From positions 310,001 to 374,000 of the forward strand of contig NZ_SPQQ01000006.1 of assembly GCF_004766045.1 (NCBI RefSeq): a stretch of 64,000 nucleotides of DNA, given 5' to 3'. This document shows, one piece after another, positions 7,647 through 16,321 of the stretch. The stretch comes from Desulfosporosinus fructosivorans (GTDB lineage Bacteria; Bacillota; Desulfitobacteriia; Desulfitobacteriales; Desulfitobacteriaceae). The notes beneath the pieces were generated by a model. That model was given only the letters and a program-made list of their open reading frames with translations. It was not told the DNA's origin and did no database searches. The translations under genes and the position numbers were made by a program. The stretch's first letter is position 1; the number at the start of each line of letters is the position of its first letter.

Positions 7647-8510
7647 ATGAGCGATTCGATAACAGAGAGAACACCGCCCGTCATCGCGGTTGAAATTAAC
7701 ATGATCAAACAACAGACTGAAAAAGTAGTGCTAAACAACGCCATTGAGATCGGCAGGCGGCTGAAGGAGGCCAAGGACCTGATTCCGTATGGGGAATGGG
7801 GCAAATGGCTGGTGGAGTCGGTAAGTTACACGGAGAGAACAGCCCAGAGACTGATGCTCGTCTTTGATGCCTACGGGGACCAACAGCCTGCTACCCTCAA
7901 TGCCGACGCACAAACTCTGCGACTGCCGAATATGAACTATTCTCAGGCGCTCATCCTTCTCGAGGTCCCGGAAGAAGAACGGGAGCAGTTCATCATGGAG
8001 ATGGATATTGAAAACATGTCCGTTCGGGAACTGCAGAAGGCCGTGAAGGAGCGGGACCAAGCTTTTCTGGACCGGGAACAGGCATTTCAGGATCGGGACC
8101 GGGCCCAGCAGGAAAAAGCCGATCTCCAGAAGGCTTTGGACGGTGAAAAGGGTACAAACACTCAGCTGATTAAGGAGCGCGACAACCTGAAGACGAAAGC
8201 GGGCGATCTGCAGAAGTCCAAGCGGGCACTTGAGCAGGATGTCGAGAAAAAGCAATTGGAGTGTGACAAGCTCAAAGAAAAGACAAGTTACAAGAGTGTC
8301 CAAAGGATGAGCGATAGTCTTACTGTCGCGTATAACAAGGTGGCCGCCAATAAAATCACTTTTTTATATGAGAATATGGATAAAGCATTCAAGGAACTGG
8401 CTTATGAGATGACCAAGTTCGCTTCGATTGATCCGGATGTACATGCAGCGTATAAAAAGATGGTGAATGATTTTTTAATCAAGGCTATGCAGGAGAGAAT
8501 GGGGGGCTGA
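7647..8510 (+). CDS. DUF3102 domain coiled-coil protein
   Basis: A 287-residue protein. Residues 10-120 form the DUF3102 domain (EIGRRLKEAKDLIPYGEWGKW and SYTERTAQRLMLVFDAYG). Residues about 125-225 are an uninterrupted heptad-rich coiled coil with repeated DREQAFQDRD-type segments, and the C-terminus is a short helical domain. A TTG at 7635 is in frame, but the ATG at 7647 fits the GAGATAGGAT ribosome site better. DUF3102 proteins occur on plasmids, phages and integrative elements and are suspected DNA-associated proteins. That role is inference. A strong hairpin terminator follows at once. Confidence 0.8.
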   Translation: MSDSITERTPPVIAVEINMIKQQTEKVVLNNAIEIGRRLKEAKDLIPYGEWGKWLVESVSYTERTAQRLMLVFDAYGDQQPATLNADAQTLRLPNMNYSQALILLEVPEEEREQFIMEMDIENMSVRELQKAVKERDQAFLDREQAFQDRDRAQQEKADLQKALDGEKGTNTQLIKERDNLKTKAGDLQKSKRALEQDVEKKQLECDKLKEKTSYKSVQRMSDSLTVAYNKVAANKITFLYENMDKAFKELAYEMTKFASIDPDVHAAYKKMVNDFLIKAMQERMGG

Positions 8511-8518
8511 TGATTCAA

Positions 8519-8571
8519 AAATGCGTTTTAGGTTGCTTGGCGGGAAAGCCAAGCAGACCTAAAACGCATTT
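8519..8571 (+). terminator. Terminator after the DUF3102 gene
   Basis: Long stem AAATGCGTTTTAGGT...ACCTAAAACGCATT with an inner CTTGGC/GCCAAG extension and GGGAAA loop, beginning 8 nt after the stop codon. Confidence 0.75.
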
Positions 8572-8613
8572 ACGGTTAAAGATTTCGGGGAGATGCAGCG
8601 TAGTATCGGAGAT

Positions 8614-8856
8614 TCATGTGAGTTCTTGTTCTAAATTACTAAAGACATCCGTATTAAAAAAGTCCGATAATGAGATTTCTAAACCATCACACAACTTTTT
8701 AATTGTTACAATACCAGGGTTCAGGCTCTCATCATTTAGGATGCTTTTTATTGTCGATTGTGGTACGGCGGCACGATAGCTCAAAGCATTGGGCGTTATA
8801 TTCCGTTTTTTGCAAAGTTCAACAATTCTATTCACTACTGCTTGTCTCGTATCCAT
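8614..8856 (-). CDS. XRE-family transcriptional regulator
   Basis: An 80-residue single-domain Cro/CI-type DNA-binding protein. The HTH spans residues about 8-65: VVNRIVELCKKRNITPNALS, then the recognition region SYRAAVPQSTIKSILNDE. ATG at 8856 follows AGGAGGTG. It faces a small divergent gene at 8993 across three closely similar palindromes, the nearest of which abuts its own ribosome site. It therefore very probably represses itself and the small gene. The arrangement resembles compact phage or element lysogeny switches. Confidence 0.88.
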   Translation of the reverse strand: MDTRQAVVNRIVELCKKRNITPNALSYRAAVPQSTIKSILNDESLNPGIVTIKKLCDGLEISLSDFFNTDVFSNLEQELT

Positions 8857-8868
8857 GAATACACCTCC

Positions 8869-8884
8869 TAGTGAGTTATCACTA
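8869..8884. promoter_or_regulatory. Operator palindrome O1
   Basis: TAGTGAGTTATCACTA, a 16-bp dyad of consensus TAGTgatatagCACTA. It directly abuts the AGGAGG of the XRE gene (8863-8868). Confidence 0.7.
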
Positions 8885-8916
8885 ATTAAAGCATACAGAA
8901 GAAAAATTAGTTTTGT

Positions 8917-8932
8917 TAGTGATATAGCACTA
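8917..8932. promoter_or_regulatory. Operator palindrome O2
   Basis: TAGTGATATAGCACTA, the middle site, centred 48 bp from O1 and 37 bp from O3, in the divergent promoter region. Confidence 0.7.
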
Positions 8933-8953
8933 AGGAATATTATGTGTCATAAT

Positions 8954-8969
8954 TAGTTATATAACACTA
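8954..8969. promoter_or_regulatory. Operator palindrome O3
   Basis: TAGTTATATAACACTA, the third copy, just upstream of the ribosome site of the divergent 56-aa gene. Confidence 0.7.
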
Positions 8970-8992
8970 ATTGTGCAGAGGGGTGTATTCGC

Positions 8993-9163
8993 GTGCCAGA
9001 TTATAAGGAAATGTATTTTCAACTTGCCGCCAAAGTTGCAAATGCTGTTGATATTCTTGTTGAAGCGCAACAGCAAGGAGAATACGATTTTTCTAAAGAA
9101 GAAACCCCGGTTATTTCGCTTAAAAATTCTAGACCAGAAGAGAAGCGGAGTGATCAAGAATGA
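8993..9163 (+). CDS. 56-residue protein divergent from the XRE regulator
   Basis: GTG start at 8993 with GAGGGG about 8 nt upstream. The peptide VPDYKEMYFQLAAKVANAVD continues through ILVEAQQQGEYDF to a charged tail and stops at TGA 9161-9163. It is an acidic amphipathic helix followed by a disordered tail. Similar short proteins (DYKEMYF-type starts) are common next to XRE regulators in Firmicute mobile elements. No function is known. The operator array implies that the XRE protein controls it. Confidence 0.65.
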   Translation: MPDYKEMYFQLAAKVANAVDILVEAQQQGEYDFSKEETPVISLKNSRPEEKRSDQE

Positions 9164-9465
9164 TGATCATTTTTGATCAACCATAAAGAATTTTATGAGG
9201 AGCGTGAAAAATGTGCGGATCAAGATATTGGCTAAGCTTATTGAGACACAAGCTAAATAATTATCTTAAGTCGACCCTTGCTAGAAGCATAATTTAGAAG
9301 AGAAAGCAATTTGGTCTCCCAGACTCTTGAGGTGTAAGGAGATTATTTTGTACTCAGTCGCTTTTTCGCCATGTTTCGCCTTCAATGTGGAATATAGTTG
9401 ACAGTAAGGACATGACTTGTAGGCAAAATGAAAATGGAAGGTCCTATTAGGTGGGGGTGTTTTAA
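9164..9465. other. Gap without recognisable gene
   Basis: Short frames only, for example MRSVKNVRIKILAKLIETQ from 9196. A GATCA-rich stretch at 9161-9180 (TGATGATCATTTTTGATCA) forms weak dyads. Nothing else is supported. Confidence 0.4.
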
Positions 9466-11379
9466 GTGCATTACGGTTATTGTGAAACAGAGAACAATGA
9501 ATTAGTAAACGCTTGGACAATGTTTAAAGAAATAGGAGCGGTCCCCAAAGACATTCTACACCCGGATAACTATATCTCCTGGGTAAGATGCAGTCATAAA
9601 GGAATTTATGGAATGCCTTTACCTGCAAACAAACGGGCCAAGAAACAGAATAATCGTAGCCTAATAGATAACGCTCAGCAAGTGATGAATGTGATTGACA
9701 CTATCTTAACTGAACATATGAAATCGGAATATTCAGTTATATTAATGGATGCAGAAGGTGTCATAATAAAGACAAAAGGGAATGATGTTATTCCATGGGT
9801 TAATCATGGTAGTAGTGAAACATACGCCTGTTTAAATGCTATGGATATTGCTACAAATGAAAATAAAGTATTAGAAATTTATGGGTATGAACACCTTTAT
9901 CCTGAGAGTGCTGAATGGCATACCCTTGGGGCTCCAATTTTTAATTATGATAAAAGTGTAGCTGGAGGTTTGGGCATTATTTGCCAAACCTCAAAGGTGT
10001 CTTCGATAGTACCCATTGTGCGGATCGGTTCACAGTTAATTCAATCGGTTCTTGTATTTGAGCAAATAGCAGCTCACCAGATGGGGGTATTACTTGAAGA
10101 GATTTCTGACGCAGCGATTGCTACCAATGAACTAGGGGTAATTTTAGATTTTAACCAAAAGTTTATGGATTTGTGTATTCCTTTTAAAATCTCGAGAGGA
10201 CATTATTTGACAGAATATATCGAGGGCAATATAAATTATCATACATTATTAAACACTTGCGATAAATCTGATGTTCCTAGTAAATTATATATTAAGGGTA
10301 AAGATAAGATCCACCACATGATCAGTATGAAAAAATGTGTCATTAGCAGTTTCGGTGATCATTCCCTTCTTCTATTTATAGTTAAGGCCCCCCACTCAAA
10401 TGACTTAAAAATTTTAAGCTCAGCCCCTTTAATCGATAACAAGTGTTATCATTTTGAGGACTTGTACGGCGACAGTGGTCCAATCAATAAAGTAAAAACT
10501 ATAGCGCGAAAAGCAGCAGAATCTTGCGCTAACGTCCTTATTGAAGGAGAGACTGGAACGGGTAAGGAACTCATAGCGCAATCTATTCACAGCGCGAGTC
10601 GCCCTACAGGACCTTTTATTGCGATTAATTGTGGCTCCCTTACTAAGGAATTATTGCAAAGCGAGCTTTTTGGTTATGAGGAAGGCGCTTTTACTGGAGC
10701 GATAAAGGGAGGTAAGCCTGGTAAGTTCGAACTGGCTGACGGGGGTTCGATTTTTCTAGACGAAATAGGAGAAATGCCCTTGGAGATGCAGGTCAGCCTC
10801 CTACGTTGTCTGCAGGAGAAAACAGTGACTCGAGTAGGCGGAACACTTACGAGGAAAGTGAATGTTCGTATCATTGCAGCCACCAATCGAGTTCTTGATG
10901 ACGAAGTTAAAAATGGAAATTTCAGAGAGGATTTGTATTATAGGCTTAATGTTATTGAAATTAGGTTGCCTTCCTTAAGGGAACACATACAAGATCTTCC
11001 ATCCTTGAGTCGTCATATTTTAGATAAATTTTGCCAAGAACGTAACACAAATGAGCATATTGAGATTAGTGCAGAGGCAATGGAATGCTTGAGTCGTTAT
11101 GATTGGCCAGGAAATGTTAGAGAATTACAAAACGTTATGGAAAGAGCTATTATTTACATGGAAGGAAATGTAATTACTTACGACTGCCTACCGCCTCGGA
11201 TTAAAGAAAGCGTACTAAAGGATGCTTCTGATAAAGGGAGTCTTTTAAAATGCGAGAAGATTGCCATAACGCAAGCAATACGTAAACACCATGGAAATCT
11301 TAGTAAGACTGCAGAAGAACTGGGAATCGCACGATCCACTCTTTATCAAAAAATGGATAAGCTATGTATTTCCCATTAA
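9466..11379 (+). CDS. Sigma-54-dependent transcriptional activator (AcoR-type)
   Basis: A 637-residue enhancer-binding protein that would use ATP hydrolysis to open sigma-54 RNA polymerase promoters. The N-terminal half is a sensory region (GAF-like about 50-200, PAS-like about 205-300). The AAA+ domain runs about 325-545, with Walker A GETGTGKE at residues 362-369, the sigma-54 contact loop GAFTGA at about 407-412, and GGSIFLDEIGE. A Fis-type HTH closes the protein (LSKTAEELGIARSTLYQKM, about 610-630). The GTG start follows AGGTGGGGGTG. The next gene block has a textbook -24/-12 promoter, so this protein is its likely activator. The inducer is unknown, but GAF/PAS sensing suggests a small organic effector. 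Confidence 0.95.
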   Translation: MHYGYCETENNELVNAWTMFKEIGAVPKDILHPDNYISWVRCSHKGIYGMPLPANKRAKKQNNRSLIDNAQQVMNVIDTILTEHMKSEYSVILMDAEGVIIKTKGNDVIPWVNHGSSETYACLNAMDIATNENKVLEIYGYEHLYPESAEWHTLGAPIFNYDKSVAGGLGIICQTSKVSSIVPIVRIGSQLIQSVLVFEQIAAHQMGVLLEEISDAAIATNELGVILDFNQKFMDLCIPFKISRGHYLTEYIEGNINYHTLLNTCDKSDVPSKLYIKGKDKIHHMISMKKCVISSFGDHSLLLFIVKAPHSNDLKILSSAPLIDNKCYHFEDLYGDSGPINKVKTIARKAAESCANVLIEGETGTGKELIAQSIHSASRPTGPFIAINCGSLTKELLQSELFGYEEGAFTGAIKGGKPGKFELADGGSIFLDEIGEMPLEMQVSLLRCLQEKTVTRVGGTLTRKVNVRIIAATNRVLDDEVKNGNFREDLYYRLNVIEIRLPSLREHIQDLPSLSRHILDKFCQERNTNEHIEISAEAMECLSRYDWPGNVRELQNVMERAIIYMEGNVITYDCLPPRIKESVLKDASDKGSLLKCEKIAITQAIRKHHGNLSKTAEELGIARSTLYQKMDKLCISH

Positions 11380-11426
11380 CTAAAAGCAGTGAAAGTTTCT
11401 TATAAGCTTGAAGGTTTAATTTTTCT

Positions 11427-11482
11427 AAGGGGATGTTTCAACTTTGAACTGGAAGTCAGTTCGAAGTTGAAACATCCCCTTC
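11427..11482 (+). terminator. Terminator of the sigma-54 activator gene
   Basis: AAGGGGATGTTTCAACTT pairs with the complement ending at 11482, closed by a loop around GGAAGTC and followed by a T-rich tail. Confidence 0.85.
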
Positions 11483-11513
11483 TTTATTCAGGCATTGTTG
11501 CCCTTGTGAATTT

Positions 11514-11576
11514 CTCGGGTTCGACAGTCTGTAGGCACGACAAGTGCCTAACCGGCATTTGACTGTCAAACCCGAG
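11514..11576. repeat. Nested inverted repeat
   Basis: Outer 16-bp arms (11514-11529 and 11561-11576, one mismatch: CTCGGGTTCGACAGTC) enclose a second hairpin TAGGCAC-GACAA-GTGCCTA (11532-11550). This two-tier shape is not that of a simple terminator. It may be a small structured element or a remnant of mobile DNA. Confidence 0.5.
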
Positions 11577-11632
11577 CATTTCAATTCATCCGTATAGTAG
11601 CTACTCGCTCGCTTCCTCATTGACATGAAATG

Positions 11633-11672
11633 TGACCGATATTACTACAGTGATCTGACTGATATTACTACA
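11633..11672 (+). promoter_or_regulatory. Tandem 17-bp sites, candidate activator-binding enhancer
   Basis: TGACCGATATTACTACA (11633-11649) and TGACTGATATTACTACA (11656-11672) differ at one base and are 23 bp apart, about two helical turns. They lie about 140-180 bp upstream of the -24/-12 element, the usual distance for an enhancer-binding protein site. Assignment to the adjacent activator is inference. Confidence 0.55.
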
Positions 11673-11811
11673 TAATTACATACATACTTCCAATCTACCG
11701 AGAATAATTAGCAAATTATAGACCCTATCAAAAGATTATTTATCAGTAAACATAAGAGAGTGTAACGGAATAGAGATGTCCTTATTTATTATTATGAATA
11801 AATATAAATAA

Positions 11812-11827
11812 TGGCACAATAATTGCA
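11812..11827 (+). promoter_or_regulatory. Sigma-54 (-24/-12) promoter
   Basis: TGGCAC-AATAA-TTGCA matches the sigma-54 consensus at both blocks with exact spacing. Transcription is expected to start about 11838, leaving a leader of roughly 48 nt before the CooC-like gene at 11886. Confidence 0.9.
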
Positions 11828-11885
11828 TTTATAGTATTACATCCACTGCAATAAAATCAACAAAGTAGGAGGTGAGATCCGATCT

Positions 11886-12650
11886 ATGGAAACAAAGAGA
11901 CCAAAAATTATTGCCGTATGTGGAAAAGGAGGGGTAGGAAAAACCTCAATTTCGGCCTTAATCACTAGAGCACTTCTAGAACAAGGAAACAAGAGGATAT
12001 TAGCTATTGATGCAGACCCGGCAGTTGGCTTTGCAACGGCCCTGGGAGTTCAAGTAGGAAGAACTGTGAACGATATACGAAATGAGGTCATTGAAACAAG
12101 TAAGGAAGGCAATCGGGATGACAAATTAGCTATTTTATCAAAGCTTGATTATGAAGTATTTGAGGCAATGATACAAAAAGATAACTACGCCTTTCTTGCT
12201 ATAGGCCGCTCAGAAACAGAGGGCTGTTATTGCAAGGTCAACAGTTATTTAAAAACAATCATTGAAGCATTGGCTAGCAACTTCGATTATGTGATTATCG
12301 ACGGGGAGGCAGGTATTGAACAGGTTAACAGACGTGTCATGGAAGAAGTCACTCATTTGCTTTTGGTCTCTGATACCAGCTTTAAAGGGATTAACGTTAT
12401 TAAGACTATTGAAGAAGTGGCCAGTGGTGGTGTGATGAAGTATGAAAAGGCTGGCGTAATCTTAAACAGGATGAAAGACGAAAATGAAAAAGACTCAGTG
12501 AATTTGGGGAAATTAGAGCTCTTAGGGTGCATACTCGAGGACGAAACTATCCGTAAATATGATATCGAAGATAGATCCCTGTTAGGCCTTCCTGAAGGTA
12601 GGTCCACCTACGTATTAAGCGAACTATTGCAAAAATTTGGGATGATTTAG
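11886..12650 (+). CDS. CooC-like nickel-insertion ATPase (MinD/ParA family)
   Basis: A 254-residue P-loop ATPase. The deviant Walker A GKGGVGKTS is at residues 13-21, followed by AIDADPAVG. The C-x-C pair in GCYCKVNSYL (C114, C116) matches the metal-binding dimer-interface cysteines of CooC, the maturation ATPase for nickel carbon monoxide dehydrogenase. The ATG follows AGGAGGTGAGAT. It is the first gene behind the sigma-54 promoter. No CODH gene is present here, but a CdhC/acetyl-CoA-synthase-like gene lies 4 kb downstream. It may therefore mature a metal site in that protein or in the dehydratase-like enzyme. Confidence 0.85.
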   Translation: METKRPKIIAVCGKGGVGKTSISALITRALLEQGNKRILAIDADPAVGFATALGVQVGRTVNDIRNEVIETSKEGNRDDKLAILSKLDYEVFEAMIQKDNYAFLAIGRSETEGCYCKVNSYLKTIIEALASNFDYVIIDGEAGIEQVNRRVMEEVTHLLLVSDTSFKGINVIKTIEEVASGGVMKYEKAGVILNRMKDENEKDSVNLGKLELLGCILEDETIRKYDIEDRSLLGLPEGRSTYVLSELLQKFGMI

Positions 12651-12688
12651 GTAAAAAGAAAATCAATAGAAATAGGTGGTGTACTAAT

Positions 12689-13861
12689 ATGGAAAAACTT
12701 AAGGAGTTAGCATTTTTTGAAGACCTGCTGACTACTCCAAATAACGCGCTGGTTGAGAAGGCTGTAGAGGCCGGAAGAATACCTATTGGTTACAATTGTT
12801 TTACTGCTCCCGAACCGTTGTTGTCGGTAGGAAAAGCCTTTGCTGTACGCTTAAGAGCCCCCCAAACTACAAGTACTGAATTGGCTAATTTCTACATGTC
12901 TCCATTTACCTGTTCATATTCCAGAAGCATTTTAGAGGCTGCTTTGGATGATCAGTATGATTTTCTGAGAGGCATGGTGTTTGCTGCTTGCTGCGTACAG
13001 ATTCAGAGAACGAGTCACAATTACAAAATACAAAAGCTCAAAGATAATGATGGGTCATTTGTTCATTATCTGATTGATGTCCCACGCAAAATGTTCGACG
13101 GCAATATTGAGCCACTAATCGAGGAGTTTAAAAAAGTAGCAGAGCTAATGTCAACCGCTTATGGTATCGACATAAACGACGACGCTGTCAAAAAGGCTGT
13201 GCACGAACATAACGAATTCAACAAAATATTGAAGAAAATCTCCGACCTCAGAAAGCTCGATCATCCGAAAATCACCGGAAGCGAATGGCATACCGTTTAT
13301 ACCGCTTGCAAAGTAGCGCCCAAAGATATGCTGATTGAGCCCTTAAAGAAACTAAAGGTTGCTTTAGATAAACGTCAAGGGCTAAGTTCGGGTGTTCCAA
13401 GAATCATGGTTATGGGTTCTATCCTGGACAATTCGGCTTACATCGAACTGATGGAAAGTCAGGGCTGTGTTGTGGTAGCTGACCGCTTTTGTTTTGGCTC
13501 CCTGCCAGGGATGGAATTGATATCCGAAGACGGTGATATTTATCGCAATCTAGCTCTCTATTATCTAGAAACTAATGAATGCCCGAGGATGATGGAAAAA
13601 ACCAATCAACGGATTGAGCATGCGGTGCAGTATGTAGAAGAATACAAAGCCGATGGAATCATCTTCGAAACCATGCAATTCTGCGATGTATGGGGCTATG
13701 AAAAACTGACCACCATGAAGGCTTTGGAAGAAAGCGGTATACCTATCGTCAGAATCGAAAGAGAATACGCATTTGCTGGGGAAGGCCAATTGAGAACTAG
13801 AGTACAGGCTTTTATCGAGAGTATTGTAAATAAGCAGCTGAATAAACAGTTAGCGGAATAG
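12689..13861 (+). CDS. 2-hydroxyacyl-CoA dehydratase family, HgdB-like subunit
   Basis: A 390-residue subunit of the HgdAB/FldBC/BcrBC superfamily, enzymes that use a low-potential [4Fe-4S] cluster for radical dehydration or reduction of acyl-CoAs. Candidate cluster cysteines are C37 (GYNCFTAPEPLL), C101/C102 (CCVQIQRTS) and C332 (FCDVWGYEKL). The ending IEREYAFAGEGQLRTRVQAF is characteristic of the family. ATG at 12689 follows AGGTGGTG. It lies 38 nt after the ATPase and 12 nt before the partner subunit. Sequence alone does not tell a dehydratase from a reductase, and the substrate is unknown. Confidence 0.88.
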   Translation: MEKLKELAFFEDLLTTPNNALVEKAVEAGRIPIGYNCFTAPEPLLSVGKAFAVRLRAPQTTSTELANFYMSPFTCSYSRSILEAALDDQYDFLRGMVFAACCVQIQRTSHNYKIQKLKDNDGSFVHYLIDVPRKMFDGNIEPLIEEFKKVAELMSTAYGIDINDDAVKKAVHEHNEFNKILKKISDLRKLDHPKITGSEWHTVYTACKVAPKDMLIEPLKKLKVALDKRQGLSSGVPRIMVMGSILDNSAYIELMESQGCVVVADRFCFGSLPGMELISEDGDIYRNLALYYLETNECPRMMEKTNQRIEHAVQYVEEYKADGIIFETMQFCDVWGYEKLTTMKALEESGIPIVRIEREYAFAGEGQLRTRVQAFIESIVNKQLNKQLAE

Positions 13862-13873
13862 GAGGGGAAAAGT

Positions 13874-15436
13874 ATGAAAGAATCAATTAAAGTTCTAATC
13901 AAGCAAGCCATGAGTAACAAAGATGTCAGAAATCAAATTATAAAACAGCTGAGCAGCGAGGAAACGATTGCTGCAGTGAAAAAGAGACTCACTAAAAAAT
14001 ATAAAGGCAGTTTAAAAGATCAATGGGTTGATTTTAAATATTGGATGAAGGTCTGGCATGTTTGTCTGGGTACAACTAAACCTGATCAGAAAAAAATGCT
14101 CAACGCCATGCTTGAGTATCCTTGGATGCTTGATCTTCTCAAAACTACCTCAATGGGCAAGAGATATACAGAAGGTCGTACCGGTATTGCACTAAAAATG
14201 ACATGGAAAACTGTTCTTCTGCAGGCCGGTGCTACGATTGAACAGTTGCAGAATGTCATTCTGGACCCCGAAAATACCATACTGGCACAGGTCATGGTTC
14301 CGACTCAGATTTACAAGGCGATGGGATTGAAGTATTTTATCTGTGAAACGCCTGCTAACACCATGGTTATGATGGATCAGCATTGCCATGAAAAGTATAT
14401 AGATAATTCTGTAAATAATGGCTTGCCGGATGATACCTGCACCTATGCTTCACAGACTCCGGGGGTAGTTTTGGCCGGAGATCTTCCGAATCCTCATACC
14501 GTGATGGTTTGTTCAAATTTACCCTGTGAAGCTGGATTTGCTTCTTATGCCATCATGGAACGCGAGCTGGGTGTGCCTACTTATCGCTTGGATGTTCCTT
14601 ATAACTTTAGAGAAGAGGGCGCTCGTGAGGCCTATATCAAGGATCTGAAGGGCATGATTGCCTTCCTGGAAGAACATACTGGCCATAAGATTGACTGGGA
14701 AAAACTCAAAGAAGAATGTGAAATAGTTAACCAGCTGAATGAAATCGAACTTGAACGTTGGGAAATGAACCGTTCTGAAACCCCACCTCTGTGCAATGAT
14801 GTACTGTGGTTTCCGCACTTGTGCTTCTTCCAGCTAGATGCCGGTAGAGCGGATGCCCTAGAACTGTTCAAGGAACTGCAAAAATTAGGACGCAGAGCTC
14901 ATTATTTTAAAGAATGTTCAGTTAAACCGTTGAAATATCGTGCAATATTATGGAATCCGCCTACTTTTGGTTATTCCTACTTCTGGAGTTGGCTGGAACG
15001 CTGCTGGGGTATAGGCATTGTGAATGATATGGAAACATTTGGGACACTGAACTTTATTGATACCAGTTCCCCGGACTCTATGTTAGCGGGTCTAGGTGAG
15101 CAGTGGTGTAATGCGGCCATGTCCAGACATACCCGTGGACCTGCCGAAAACTGGATGGGTGATCTGGCTAAGGTCAATGAAATGTACCGTCCAGATTTCA
15201 TTCTTAATTTGAACCATATGGGATGCAGGAGTAGTCTGGGCTTAACTGGAGCTATGATAGATTGGGCCAATGAGAAAGACGTATCTAACTGCATTGTTAA
15301 TTACAACATGTATGATTCTCGAGTGGTTTCCAGACAGGGCATAAGAGATCAGATTAATAACTTCATGACTAACATTATGCATGCAGAGCCTTTGGATTCG
15401 AGTCTCTTAGTTTTTGATGACAGTAATGATTGGTAG
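13874..15436 (+). CDS. 2-hydroxyacyl-CoA dehydratase family, HgdA-like subunit
   Basis: A 520-residue partner of the preceding subunit, longer than typical HgdA (about 480). Candidate cluster cysteines are C157 (ICETPANTM), C213/C218 (VCSNLPCEAGF) and C451 (GCRSSLGLTG). An N-terminal extension of about 100 lysine-rich residues precedes the conserved core. ATG follows AGGAGGGG. With the activase immediately downstream, this makes a complete two-component system (catalytic heterodimer plus ATP-driven electron donor). The extension and the unusual surroundings suggest a subfamily distinct from the characterised glutamate and phenyllactate enzymes. Confidence 0.85.
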   Translation: MKESIKVLIKQAMSNKDVRNQIIKQLSSEETIAAVKKRLTKKYKGSLKDQWVDFKYWMKVWHVCLGTTKPDQKKMLNAMLEYPWMLDLLKTTSMGKRYTEGRTGIALKMTWKTVLLQAGATIEQLQNVILDPENTILAQVMVPTQIYKAMGLKYFICETPANTMVMMDQHCHEKYIDNSVNNGLPDDTCTYASQTPGVVLAGDLPNPHTVMVCSNLPCEAGFASYAIMERELGVPTYRLDVPYNFREEGAREAYIKDLKGMIAFLEEHTGHKIDWEKLKEECEIVNQLNEIELERWEMNRSETPPLCNDVLWFPHLCFFQLDAGRADALELFKELQKLGRRAHYFKECSVKPLKYRAILWNPPTFGYSYFWSWLERCWGIGIVNDMETFGTLNFIDTSSPDSMLAGLGEQWCNAAMSRHTRGPAENWMGDLAKVNEMYRPDFILNLNHMGCRSSLGLTGAMIDWANEKDVSNCIVNYNMYDSRVVSRQGIRDQINNFMTNIMHAEPLDSSLLVFDDSNDW

Positions 15437-15460
15437 ATCTTAATACGAGGAGTGGTCTAA

Positions 15461-16285
15461 GTGACGTCAAATTTTGTATGCGGTTGTGATGTGGGTTCAA
15501 CTTACGGAAAAGCTTTAATCATGAATCTGGACGGGGATATTCTGGGCAGTTCAATTGTGCGCAGCAAAATTGATCCAGAAGAAACCAGTAACTTGGCGAT
15601 TGCTGAAGCCATGAAAGGCATCGAAGGTCTGAACAGCACGAAAGATTTTGCTTATCTGATAGGTACGGGTTATGGAAGAAACCGGGTCCCCTTTGCTAAC
15701 GAAAACATCAGTGAGATCAGTTGTCATGCTATGGGTGTCCATATCACTGACCCTACGATAAAAACCATTATTGATATCGGGGGTCAGGACCTGAAAGGAA
15801 TCGCTCTGGATGAAAATGGTTCTGTAAAGCATTTTGCGATGAACGATAAGTGTGCAGCAGGTACAGGGCGTTTTTTGGAAAATATGGCCGCTACTTTTGA
15901 AATGAGCTTACCTGAATTTTCACAAATGTCTTTAAAGGCAAAGTGTGCTGTTCCCATAACTTCACAATGTACAGTGTTTGCAGAATCGGAAGTAATTAGT
16001 CTGGTGGCTCAAAAAAAGAGTCCCGCCGATATTGCAGCAGGCATTCATGTCTCGGTAGCCAAGCGATGTATTACCATGTTAAAAAGTGCTGGAATTAAGC
16101 GTGAAGTAACAATGTCTGGGGGATGTGCCAAGAATTTAGGCCTAAAAAGTGCGCTGGAAAAAGTGCTTGGTTTTGAAATAGTGGCGCTTTCTACCGACCC
16201 ACAGTTAATGGGCGCGCTGGGAGCCTGTGAGTTTGCTCGTAAGAAGGTTTTAGTAGCCAAGGCTAGTAATCAAGCTTCTAGATAA
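15461..16285 (+). CDS. Acyl-CoA dehydratase/reductase activase (HgdC/BcrA/BadF type)
   Basis: A 274-residue ATPase of the ASKHA fold that, as a homodimer bridging one [4Fe-4S] cluster, injects an electron into the dehydratase at the cost of ATP. Motifs: GCDVGSTYGKAL (phosphate 1), GTGYGRNRVPFA, EISCHAMGVH, IDIGGQDLKGI (phosphate 2), and the cluster ligands C131 (NDKCAAGTGRF) and C170 (SQCTVFAESEV). GTG start behind CGAGGAGTGG, 24 nt after the HgdA-like gene. Only one activase gene is present, which argues for HgdC-type rather than the two-subunit (BcrA/BcrD) class I benzoyl-CoA reductase architecture. Confidence 0.93.
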   Translation: MTSNFVCGCDVGSTYGKALIMNLDGDILGSSIVRSKIDPEETSNLAIAEAMKGIEGLNSTKDFAYLIGTGYGRNRVPFANENISEISCHAMGVHITDPTIKTIIDIGGQDLKGIALDENGSVKHFAMNDKCAAGTGRFLENMAATFEMSLPEFSQMSLKAKCAVPITSQCTVFAESEVISLVAQKKSPADIAAGIHVSVAKRCITMLKSAGIKREVTMSGGCAKNLGLKSALEKVLGFEIVALSTDPQLMGALGACEFARKKVLVAKASNQASR

Positions 16286-16321
16286 CTTATCTCAAGGTAT
16301 ATAGGAAGGAGAAGGATAATT

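Noticed and set aside
7731..8303. Long minus-strand frame opposite the DUF3102 gene
   Set aside because: It is the antisense shadow of a coiled-coil gene with biased codons; no ribosome site and no domain.
12689..16285. Class I benzoyl-CoA reductase (BcrABCD)
   Set aside because: Two catalytic subunits but only one activase gene; this fits HgdABC-type architecture better, so no bcr symbols were used.
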